13,410 bases of DNA from Angelakisella sp. (GTDB taxonomy: Bacteria; Bacillota; Clostridia; Oscillospirales; Ruminococcaceae), in contig JAAWEO010000037.1 in the NCBI GenBank assembly GCA_022794295.1, positions 1 through 13,410 of the forward strand. Direction: 5' to 3'. Shown here piece after piece: positions 1 through 6,195 of this stretch. The notes under the pieces were generated by a model. The model made no database searches, was not told the DNA's origin, and saw only the letters and a program-made list of their open reading frames with translations. The stretch's first letter is position 1. Each line of letters begins with the position of its first letter. Both the position numbers and the translations under genes were made by a program.

Positions 1-2
1 GA

Positions 3-119
3 GATTGCAAGGAGAAAAGCGCAAGGAATCCTTGGTGGATTCCGAGCATTTTCGACGTCGTCAAGCTCCCTTCCCCTGTAGAAAAAGACGGGCGCGGCGA
101 CTTTAGGGACACGGCCTAA
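3..119 (+). CDS. Possible 3' end of an unidentified protein gene (partial)
   Basis: An open frame enters from the left edge and stops at TAA 117-119. The 38 visible residues end in KDGRGDFRDTA and contain the stretch NPWWIPSIFDVV. No family is recognised. It would converge on the pseudouridine synthase gene and overlap its 3' end by 17 bp, which is common in compact genomes. A 7-bp inverted repeat lies inside it (25-31 with 37-43, 5-nt loop); read on the minus strand it could instead be a weak terminator for the neighbour. The other two plus frames close earlier (TAG 79-81 and TAG near 104). It may equally be non-coding. Confidence 0.2.
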   Translation, partial: DCKEKSARNPWWIPSIFDVVKLPSPVEKDGRGDFRDTA

Positions 120-1056
120 GAAACAAAGGAAGTGCTGCCGGGTCCTCCGCCGGGGAAAAGTCCGTCAGGCCCTCCCGCCAGGGGATGCCGCGGCGGGCCA
201 TCACCTCCAGAAAGCCGGTGGGGAAGGGGGCGGCGACGGTGACCTGCTCCCCGGTGATAACGTGGGGAAAGGTGACCTGGCCGCAGTGAAGGGCCTGGTG
301 GGAAAGCCCCGGTTCCTCCTGTCCGCCATAGAAAAGGTCCCCCGCCAGGGGCAGGCCCAGGTGGGAAAAATGAACCCGGATCTGGTGGGTCCGCCCGGTG
401 TGAAGCACCAGTCCCACCAGGGAGACCCCGTCCCCCTGTGCCAGAAGGTGAAATTCGGTTTTGGCCTCCTGGCCCTCGGGGTCCACCACCCGCCGCATCT
501 CCAGGGGGCGCTCCCGCAGGATGGGCAGGTCGATAAGACCGGCGGGGAAGGGGAGGGCGCCCTCCACCAGAGCGAAATACCGTTTTCTGACCGCCTTCCA
601 CAGCTTGCCGGCGGCAAACTGGTTTTTGGCCGCCACCACCGCCCCGGTGGTGTCCTTGTCCAGGCGGTTAATGGCCCGGAAGGGGGTGACCGTCCCTGTT
701 TTGGCGCAGTGGGCGGCGTACACCGAGGACAGGGTGCCGTAAATATGTCCCCCCGACTGGTGGCAGGGCATTCCGGCGGGTTTGTTGTAAAGGATAACGT
801 CCTCGTCCTCGTAAAGGATCGGTACCGGGATCTCGCAGGGGGGTATCCGCTTCTCCTCCTCCGGGAGGTTCACCTCCAGCACCTGGCCGGGGGAGAGAGG
901 ATCCACCGTCCGGATGTGCTCCCCCTCCAGCAGGAGGCCCCTGGGGAGCTTTCGCAGGGCGGTGAGCATCCGGGAAGAAAAGCCCTCCCTGCGAAGGAGC
1001 TGCTCCACGGTCCAGCCCGCCTGCTCCGGGAGGACCGGGTAGCGGATGGTGCGCAT
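103..1056 (-). CDS. RluA/RluD-family RNA pseudouridine synthase
   Basis: Predicted to isomerise specific uridines in rRNA or tRNA to pseudouridine in the cytoplasm. I chose ATG at 1056-1054 because an AGGGGG-like ribosome binding site sits about 6 nt upstream, giving about 317 aa; a TTG at 1074 would add 6 residues. An S4-like N-terminal segment (about 15-65) precedes the catalytic domain. KPAG is at about 92-95. The family signature RLDKDTTG is at about 131-138 with the catalytic Asp near 133. GRTHQIRVH is at about 221-229, followed by LPLAGDLFYGG. Motifs and length fit RluA/RluD well, but the target uridine cannot be read from sequence, so no symbol is given. It is transcribed alone, from a promoter back to back with that of the PRD gene. 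Confidence 0.93.
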   Translation of the reverse strand: MRTIRYPVLPEQAGWTVEQLLRREGFSSRMLTALRKLPRGLLLEGEHIRTVDPLSPGQVLEVNLPEEEKRIPPCEIPVPILYEDEDVILYNKPAGMPCHQSGGHIYGTLSSVYAAHCAKTGTVTPFRAINRLDKDTTGAVVAAKNQFAAGKLWKAVRKRYFALVEGALPFPAGLIDLPILRERPLEMRRVVDPEGQEAKTEFHLLAQGDGVSLVGLVLHTGRTHQIRVHFSHLGLPLAGDLFYGGQEEPGLSHQALHCGQVTFPHVITGEQVTVAAPFPTGFLEVMARRGIPWREGLTDFSPAEDPAALPLFLRPCP

Positions 1057-1130
1057 TCCCATCCCCCTTTCCAAATTGCCTAAATCCTATAAAAAGCGGC
1101 GAAAACAAAAGGGAATCGGCCGCCTTTCTT

Positions 1131-1159
1131 ATTTTACCATAGAAAAGGGCGCTGTTCAA
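1131..1159 (-). promoter_or_regulatory. Sigma-A-like promoter for the pseudouridine synthase gene
   Basis: On the minus strand TTGAAC (1159-1154) and TAAAAT (1136-1131) are separated by 17 bp, with a TG just upstream of the -10 (extended -10). The expected start is near 1124. The transcript would open almost at once into an imperfect hairpin (arms about 1119-1127 and 1093-1100) followed by a short U run. Confidence 0.6.
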
Positions 1160-1162
1160 TCG

Positions 1163-1191
1163 TTGACAAAAAAAGAAAGATTCTTTAAGAT
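1163..1191 (+). promoter_or_regulatory. Sigma-A promoter for the PRD-domain gene
   Basis: Consensus TTGACA at 1163-1168, exact 17-bp spacer, TAAGAT at 1186-1191. The expected start near 1198 gives a leader of about 70 nt. The leader carries a 6-bp inverted repeat (CCGGGG/CCCCGG, about 1219-1239) and a possible 16-codon open frame at 1203-1253. The -35 is 3 bp from that of the divergent gene. Confidence 0.75.
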
Positions 1192-1268
1192 ATACACAGG
1201 TAATGAGTATGAGCAGCGCCGGGGAAGCAGCATCCCCGGGAAGCGGAAAGTAAGAAGGCGGGAATCGT

Positions 1269-1649
1269 ATGCGTCATTCTTTGGACCCGGAGATCATCCG
1301 GAGGCTGGACGAGTTAACCCAGGTACAAAAGCTGTCCCCCAAGGGCCGCCGGGATATTATCGTTCTTCTGGACCTTTTGGAGGGGGAGTATGGGGTCACC
1401 CTGTCCTCCGGCCAGGCAAATATGTTCATTCGCCACCTGACCGAAACCTTTCTGCGCCTGAACAGAGGGGAGCCTGCCCCCTTGATGGAGGCCAGCACCG
1501 CCGGCCAGATCCGCAGCTTTGGCGGCAGCGGCATTGTGGACCAGATGGTAAAGGACTTCTGCCGCATTACAGGCAACCGATTTCCCATCAGCGAGGAGGA
1601 ATACCTGAAGATGTACCTTTCCTCCCTCCTGTCCTACGGGGCGGATTGA
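1269..1649 (+). CDS. Stand-alone PRD-domain protein (PTS regulation domain-like)
   Basis: 126 aa, all helical in appearance, with no DNA-binding domain or membrane segment. PRD domains are usually phosphorylated on His by HPr or EII proteins and modulate antiterminators or activators. Here NMFIRHLTETFLRL (about 51-64) fits the first PRD signature, with His55 as the candidate phosphorylation site. The C-terminal signature reads EEEYLKMYLSSLL (about 109-121), where Tyr116 sits where a second His is often found. This resembles the small single-domain PRD proteins known from Firmicutes and some Proteobacteria, whose role is poorly described. No PTS genes lie in the window. The start is the ATG at 1269 with a weak GGCGGG-type ribosome binding site. 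A strong hairpin follows about 95 bp downstream. Family assignment is moderately sure; the partner is unknown. Confidence 0.7.
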   Translation: MRHSLDPEIIRRLDELTQVQKLSPKGRRDIIVLLDLLEGEYGVTLSSGQANMFIRHLTETFLRLNRGEPAPLMEASTAGQIRSFGGSGIVDQMVKDFCRITGNRFPISEEEYLKMYLSSLLSYGAD

Positions 1650-1743
1650 CAGCGTCCTTGCGGGAAGGGACTGCTTTCCCGCTTCTGCATCCGGACCGGC
1701 GGTGCTTTCGCCGCCCGGTCAGCTCTTCCAGCAAACAAAGGCC

Positions 1744-1776
1744 AAAGGCCCCCGGCTTCTGCCGGGGGCCTTTTCT
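1744..1776. terminator. Intrinsic terminator, probably bidirectional
   Basis: A perfect 13-bp stem (1744-1756 with 1761-1773), loop TTCT, followed by TTTT on the plus strand. It closes the PRD gene. Read on the minus strand it lies just past the pheT stop and is followed by a T-rich stretch, so it may serve both convergent units. Confidence 0.85.
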
Positions 1777-1789
1777 GTGGAACAAAGGA

Positions 1790-4171
1790 TCACTTCCGGA
1801 TCTCGGCGCCGATCTCCCGGAGGCCCTCCAGGGCCTGGGCCATGGCCTTGTCGCACTCCTCCACGGTAAGGGTGCGGTCAGCCGCCCGGAGGATCAGGGC
1901 ATAGGCAACGCTCTTTTTCCCCTGGGGAACCTGGGCCCCCCGGTAAACGTCAAAGAGCTGCACCTGCTCCAAAATCTTTCCCACATGGCGGCGGATGGCT
2001 TTTTCGATCTCCGCCACCGGCAGCGCCTCGTCACAGATCACTGCCAGGTCCCGGGTGGAGGCGGGGAAGCGGGGCAGGGGGGTATAGCTCTTTTCCTCGC
2101 TGTGAAGACGGAAAAGGGCATCCCCGTCCAGCTGGGCGGCGTAGGCCCTGGTGCCGATGCCGAAGCTTTCGCAGACCTCCGGGTGGATCTCCCCAATGCC
2201 CCCAATGGTCTCCTCTCCCACCACAATGGCGGCACAGCGTCCAGGGTGGTAGGAGGGGTTGTGGGTGCAGGGCTGGTATTCCACCCCGGCGACCCCCAGC
2301 GTTTTCAGCAGGACCTCCACCCGCCCCTTGAGGGCGTAGAAATCCCAGCCGGAGCCATAGGCCCCCAGGATCACATCCGGCTTTTCCACCGGCAGCTCCC
2401 CGGGCTTTGTGGGAAGGAACTCCTGGGCCGCCTCGTAAAGGGCGGCCTCCGGGTTGCGGTTGTTGTAGTTGGTGGCCAGCGCCTGGAGCATGGAGGGCAG
2501 GGCGGTGGTCCGCATAATGCTGGTGTCCTCCCCCAGGGGGTTTTGAATGGTCACCGACTGGCGCAGGGGGCTGTCCTCCGGCAGGCGGATCTTGTCATAC
2601 AGCTTGGGGCTGATGAAGGTGAAGGTGTAGATCTCGCTCATTCCCAGGCCCAGCAGGGTCTGCTCCATCCGGCGGTTAAACTTCTGCCGGGGGGTGACGA
2701 TCCCCTCGGAGGTGCCCCGCAGGGCGGTGGTGGGGATCCTGTTGTAGCCGTACATCCGGGCAATCTCCTCGGCAATATCCGCCTTGGATTCCAGGTCGGG
2801 CCGCCAGGTGGGGGCGATGGCCTCCCCGTTTTCCACCGGGATCTCCAGCTTTTGGAGGATCCGGACCATTTCCTCCCCGGCAATATCGATGCCCAGAAAG
2901 CGGTTCACCCACTCCGCCGTAAAGGGGATTCGCCGGCACTGATGGCTGGCGTTGTCAATATCGATGATGCCCCCTACCACGTCCCCGGCGTCCAGAAGCT
3001 CCACCAGCTCGCAGGCGCGGTTTACGGCGATTTCGCAGGTGGCGGGGTCCAGGCCCTTTTCGTACCGGCCGGAGGCCTCGGTGCGCAGGCCCACCTTCTT
3101 GGCGGTGGTGCGCACGCTGCTCCCCTTGAAGCAGGCGCTCTCAAAGGCGATGGTGACGGTGTCGGGCTGGATCTCCGAGTACTCGCCCCCCATAACCCCG
3201 GCGATGGCGGTGGGGTTCTTCTCGTCGGCAATAACCAGCATTTCGGGGGACAGCTGCCGTTCCACCCCGTCCAGGGTGGTGATGCTCTCCCCGGGGGCGG
3301 CGTTGCGGACGATGATATGGGCCCCCTCCACATACTTCAGGTCAAAGGCGTGCATGGGCTGGCCGTACTCCAGCATAACAAAGTTGGTGATGTCCACAAT
3401 GTTGTTAATGGGGCGCACTCCGCAGGCCCGCAGCCGCTCCCGCATCCACCGGGGGGAAGGGGCGATGCGCACGTTTTTCACCACCCGGGCCATATACCGG
3501 GGGCAGAGCTCCCCGTTCTTCACATCCACCTGGAGGTAGTCGCGGATATCCCCGCCGCAGCCCTTTACCTCCGGGACATGGGTCTTTCGGGGCAGGTCAA
3601 AGGTGGCGGCGGTCTCCCGGGCTAGGCCCAGGACAGAGAAGCAGTCGGGACGGTTGGAGGTGATCTCGAACTCCACCTTGGTGTCGTTTAGGCCGATGGC
3701 GGTCTGGATATCCAGGCCCAGGGTGCGGTCGCAGTCCTCCCCCAGGATGAAGATGCCATCCTCGATGGCGTAGGGGAAGTCGTGGGCGGTCAGCCCCAGC
3801 TCCCCCAGGGAGCAGAGCATTCCGTTGCTCTCCACCCCCCGGAGCTTGCCCTTGGTGATCTTATGGCCGCCGGGCAGCACCGACTTGTGCTTTGCCACAG
3901 GGACACAGTCCCCCACCGAGACATTCTGGGCCCCGGTGACGATCTGGACCGTCTCGCTGCCCAGGTCCACCTGGCAGGTCCACATATGGTCGGAATCGGG
4001 GTGGCGCTCCATGGCGGTGACCTTGCCCACCACCACGTTCTGGATCTCGCTCCCCTCCACCTCGTAGCCCTCTACCTTGGAGCCGGACATGGTCATGCCC
4101 TCGCAGTAGGTCCGGGGGGCCATATCCCCGGTATCCACATAGTCGTTCAGCCATTTCATAGAAAGATTCAT
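1790..4171 (-). CDS. pheT: Phenylalanine-tRNA ligase beta subunit
   Basis: Beta subunit of the cytoplasmic alpha2-beta2 enzyme that charges tRNA-Phe; it binds tRNA and edits misacylated Tyr-tRNA. 793 aa, the normal bacterial length. An EMAP-type tRNA-binding OB domain lies at about 40-150 (VVVGKVTAMERHPDSD, then VTGAQNV). The B3/B4 editing region follows (NRPDCFSVLGLARE and INNIVDITNFVMLEYGQPMHAF), then B5 (RMYGYNRIP) and a core with FTFISPK. The C-terminal anticodon-binding FDX-ACB domain (about 700-793) begins with PRFPASTRDLAVI. The N-terminus MNLSMKWLNDYV is typical. The start ATG at 4171 has AGGGGG about 10 nt upstream, within the 18-bp gap after pheS, so both are made from one message under T-box control. 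No key region appears to be missing. Confidence 0.98.
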   Translation of the reverse strand: MNLSMKWLNDYVDTGDMAPRTYCEGMTMSGSKVEGYEVEGSEIQNVVVGKVTAMERHPDSDHMWTCQVDLGSETVQIVTGAQNVSVGDCVPVAKHKSVLPGGHKITKGKLRGVESNGMLCSLGELGLTAHDFPYAIEDGIFILGEDCDRTLGLDIQTAIGLNDTKVEFEITSNRPDCFSVLGLARETAATFDLPRKTHVPEVKGCGGDIRDYLQVDVKNGELCPRYMARVVKNVRIAPSPRWMRERLRACGVRPINNIVDITNFVMLEYGQPMHAFDLKYVEGAHIIVRNAAPGESITTLDGVERQLSPEMLVIADEKNPTAIAGVMGGEYSEIQPDTVTIAFESACFKGSSVRTTAKKVGLRTEASGRYEKGLDPATCEIAVNRACELVELLDAGDVVGGIIDIDNASHQCRRIPFTAEWVNRFLGIDIAGEEMVRILQKLEIPVENGEAIAPTWRPDLESKADIAEEIARMYGYNRIPTTALRGTSEGIVTPRQKFNRRMEQTLLGLGMSEIYTFTFISPKLYDKIRLPEDSPLRQSVTIQNPLGEDTSIMRTTALPSMLQALATNYNNRNPEAALYEAAQEFLPTKPGELPVEKPDVILGAYGSGWDFYALKGRVEVLLKTLGVAGVEYQPCTHNPSYHPGRCAAIVVGEETIGGIGEIHPEVCESFGIGTRAYAAQLDGDALFRLHSEEKSYTPLPRFPASTRDLAVICDEALPVAEIEKAIRRHVGKILEQVQLFDVYRGAQVPQGKKSVAYALILRAADRTLTVEECDKAMAQALEGLREIGAEIRK

Positions 4172-4189
4172 AATTCTTATTCCCCCTAC

Positions 4190-5209
4190 TTAAAACTGTG
4201 CCAGGAAGCGCAGGTCGTTTTCGGTAAAGAGCCGCAGGTCATCGATGCCGTACCGGCCCATGACCAGGCGCTCCAGGCCGATGCCGAAGGCAAAGCCGCT
4301 GTACACCTCCGGATCGATGCCGCAGCCCAGCAGCACCTTGGGGTGGACCATGCCGCAGCCCAGGATCTCGATCCAGCCCTCCCCCTTACAGAGGCGGCAG
4401 CCCTCCCCATGGCAGGCGAAGCACTGGAGGTCCATTTCAGCAGAGGGCTCGGTGAAGGGGAAGTGGTGGGGGCGGAAGCGCACCACCGCGCCATCGCCAT
4501 AGAGGCGCTTGGCGATGGTCTCCAGGCAGCCCTTCAGGTCCGCCATGGTGATGCCCTTATCCACCACCAGTCCCTCGATCTGATGGAACACCGGGGAATG
4601 GGTGGCGTCCACGGCGTCGGAGCGGTAGACCCGCCCGGGGGCGATGATCCGCAGGGGGGGCTTCCTTTGCTCCATGGTGCGCACCTGCATGGGGCTGGTC
4701 TGGGTCCGCAGGAGGATATTCTCCGACACATAAAAAGTGTCCTGGGTGTCCCGGGCGGGGTGGTCCTTGGGGAGGTTCAGGGCCTCAAAGTTGTAGTAAT
4801 CGGTCTCCACCTCAGGGCCCTCCACCACATCGAAGCCCAGGCCCAGGAAGATCTCCTTCACCTCGTCCAGCACCTGGGAGATGGGGTGCCGGTGGCCGGG
4901 GGCCGGGGCAGAGCCCGGCATGGTGACGTCGATGGCCTCGGCCCGGAGCTTCTCCGCCTGGAGGGTGGTTTTCAGGGTTTGGGTGCGGGCGGTGAGTTCT
5001 CCCTCCACCGCCTCCCGGATCTGGTTGGCCAGCTGGCCGATGACGGGGCGTTCCTCGGGGGAGAGGCTTCCCATCCTTTTCAGGATGGCGGTGAGCTCTC
5101 CCTTCTTCCCCAGAAATTTGACCCGAAGGTCGTCCAGCTCCTTAAGGCTTTTGGCCTCGGTAAGCTGCTGATGGGCCGCGGCCCGGATCGCTTCCAATGC
5201 GGCTTTCAT
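4190..5209 (-). CDS. pheS: Phenylalanine-tRNA ligase alpha subunit
   Basis: Catalytic subunit that activates Phe with ATP and, with PheT, charges tRNA-Phe. 339 aa. An N-terminal coiled-coil (about 1-90, charged, Leu-rich) is the tRNA-contacting arm. The class II core starts with GHRHPISQV (about 105-113), continues with PGRVYRSDAVDATHSPVFHQIEG (motif 2) and FTEPSAEMD, and ends with GIGLERLVMGRYGIDDLR (motif 3). A four-Cys cluster, CFAC-x4-CRLC (263, 266, 271, 274), matches the pattern of other Firmicutes PheS proteins. The start ATG at 5209 follows AAGGGA with suitable spacing. It is the first gene of the operon, directly behind the T-box terminator. Confidence 0.98.
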   Translation of the reverse strand: MKAALEAIRAAAHQQLTEAKSLKELDDLRVKFLGKKGELTAILKRMGSLSPEERPVIGQLANQIREAVEGELTARTQTLKTTLQAEKLRAEAIDVTMPGSAPAPGHRHPISQVLDEVKEIFLGLGFDVVEGPEVETDYYNFEALNLPKDHPARDTQDTFYVSENILLRTQTSPMQVRTMEQRKPPLRIIAPGRVYRSDAVDATHSPVFHQIEGLVVDKGITMADLKGCLETIAKRLYGDGAVVRFRPHHFPFTEPSAEMDLQCFACHGEGCRLCKGEGWIEILGCGMVHPKVLLGCGIDPEVYSGFAFGIGLERLVMGRYGIDDLRLFTENDLRFLAQF

Positions 5210-5228
5210 GTGTTCTCAATCCCTTCCG

Positions 5229-5276
5229 ACAAAATAAAAATACCCTTCATCCCCGCAGACAAACAGGGACGAAAGG
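5229..5276 (-). terminator. T-box-controlled intrinsic terminator before pheS
   Basis: Minus-strand arms 5276-5266 and 5253-5244 pair over about 10 bp with one bulged T. A U-rich run at about 5241-5231 follows. The hairpin lies just past the T-box sequence and about 20 nt before the pheS start, the normal arrangement for tRNA-controlled antitermination. Confidence 0.85.
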
Positions 5277-5535
5277 CGAGCTGACACTTTCGCGGTACCA
5301 CCCGGTTTCCCGCCCGTTCTTCCGGCAGGGAAGGGGAGGGCGGACACTTTGGGGTCTATAACGGGACCCGGCCCGTCACCACCTACTGGGACCCTGGGGG
5401 GTCTGTTCTGCGGTGCCGCTCATAAGGGAACTTCACCAGCCGGTCCGACGGGAGCCGCTTACAGCCGATGGCGGCTTCTCTCTGGACAGGACGGGGGCTG
5501 GCTACTTTTCTTAATCGCTGCGTTTTAGATATCTG
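5229..5535 (-). promoter_or_regulatory. T-box riboswitch leader of pheST
   Basis: The RNA senses uncharged tRNA-Phe and permits read-through into pheST. The T-box consensus GGGTGGTACCGCG is exact at 5303-5291. Stem I can be traced upstream: an AGTA S-turn (5506-5503) followed by GCCAGCC (5502-5496), which pairs with GGCTGG (5441-5436). On the returning strand TGAAG precedes UUC at 5430-5428, a good candidate Phe specifier codon. An AGAGA-like element lies between. The specifier is inferred from its place in the loop and agrees with the downstream genes; no fold was computed. Confidence 0.93.
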
Positions 5536-5541
5536 GGGATT

Positions 5542-5570
5542 ATCATAGCACAACCGCAAAAAAAAAGCAA
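5542..5570 (-). promoter_or_regulatory. Sigma-A promoter of the pheST operon
   Basis: On the minus strand TTGCTT (5570-5565) and TATGAT (5547-5542) are separated by exactly 17 bp; the spacer contains a run of T. The expected start near 5535 fits the 5' end of the T-box leader. Confidence 0.75.
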
Positions 5571-5576
5571 GCATTT

Positions 5577-6102
5577 TTGCGGCCTGGAGGCCGTTCAGAC
5601 CCTACCCGCCGCTTCGCGGCTTAACGGTGTGCGGGGGCTTGGTGAGTGCCTGGAGTCCGGACGGGTGCAGGGCGAGGCGATTCCCCTGCCTTTGACGGAC
5701 TGGATGGGGGTGGTTCCTGCCGGTGCAAGACCCCAGGCAACCGCTACCGCCTTGCACAAGCTTTCGTAGGGTCTAAAGTTTGGGGCCGCCCTTTTCAAAG
5801 GGCTGGGCGTAGCCCACGTGCCTGAAGGGCTCGGGGTCAGGGCGGCGCCCTGGTCGCCCGTCGCACTGCGCCTGCAGGCGCGTTTCGGAGCGCAACCGAG
5901 CGTAGCGAGGCTCTTAGCGCGGAGAGGCTTTGCTCCTTCCTTTTTGAAAGAAAAAAAGAAAGTGGCCGTAGGCCACGGTCCCGAAGGGATCAAGCCTGCT
6001 CGCCCCGCACAATCTAACCTGCAAAAACACCCCAGTGGGGTGTTTTGCAACCTCTGCCCCCTTCGTACAAAGCTGCCCCCTAGGCCGCTTCGCAACCGCC
6101 GG
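5577..6102. other. Gene-free block of serial short hairpins
   Basis: No convincing coding region is seen. Perfect or near-perfect inverted repeats with very short loops follow one another: 5580-5593, 5608-5620 (loop TTC), 5788-5803 (loop TC), 5804-5816 (loop GTA), 5838-5852 (loop GGC), 5868-5881 (palindrome with central TGCA), 5962-5976 (loop GTA), 5977-5991 (loop GAA) and 6021-6048 (loop AGT). Open frames on both strands in this block are low-complexity, rich in Arg, Pro and Ser, lack good ribosome binding sites, and are best read as by-products of GC-rich sequence. It lies between two outward-facing transcription units. I infer a repetitive intergenic element or structured RNA; similar tracts are my recollection from Clostridia, not checked here. 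Confidence 0.55.
6021..6048. terminator. Symmetrical terminator-like hairpin
   Basis: A stem of 12 bp with one bulged A (6021-6033 with 6037-6048) and loop AGT. A/T-rich outer arms flank a GC core, so either strand gives a stem ending in U. No gene ends immediately beside it. It could insulate the regulator downstream or belong to the hairpin block. Confidence 0.45.
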
Positions 6103-6152
6103 TTGACAAAAAAGGAAAACGGCAGTTGGTAGCCTTTGCTCTCCTTTTCGGT

Positions 6153-6158
6153 TATAAT
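6153..6158 (+). promoter_or_regulatory. Probable -10 box of the XRE regulator gene
   Basis: A consensus TATAAT lies about 38 nt before the chosen start. No good -35 is found 16-18 bp upstream (best TAGCCT), so the promoter may need an activator or an AT-rich upstream contact. TTGACA at 6103-6108 is 44 bp away and does not fit this -10. Confidence 0.45.
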
Positions 6159-6195
6159 AGGGACATCCTACACACAAGGAAAGGAGCGAAGACCC

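Noticed and set aside
1046..3625. Very long plus-strand open frame opposite pheT
   Set aside because: Its translation is Gly/Pro/His-rich with no domain, and it overlaps the clear pheT reading frame; it follows from strong third-position GC bias.
3782..5284. Long plus-strand open frame opposite pheS/pheT and the T-box leader
   Set aside because: It runs through two known genes and a riboswitch in antisense, with no motif or ribosome binding site.
5383..5574. Short minus-strand open frame in the pheST leader
   Set aside because: It lies over the promoter and T-box stem I; the RNA structure explains the sequence.
6103..6108. TTGACA as the -35 of the XRE gene
   Set aside because: It is 44 bp from the only good -10 (6153-6158); at 16-18 bp spacing only poor -10 matches exist.
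5595..6177. Open frames on both strands in the hairpin block
   Set aside because: No good ribosome binding site, compositionally odd products, and they run across many inverted repeats; better explained as non-coding structure.
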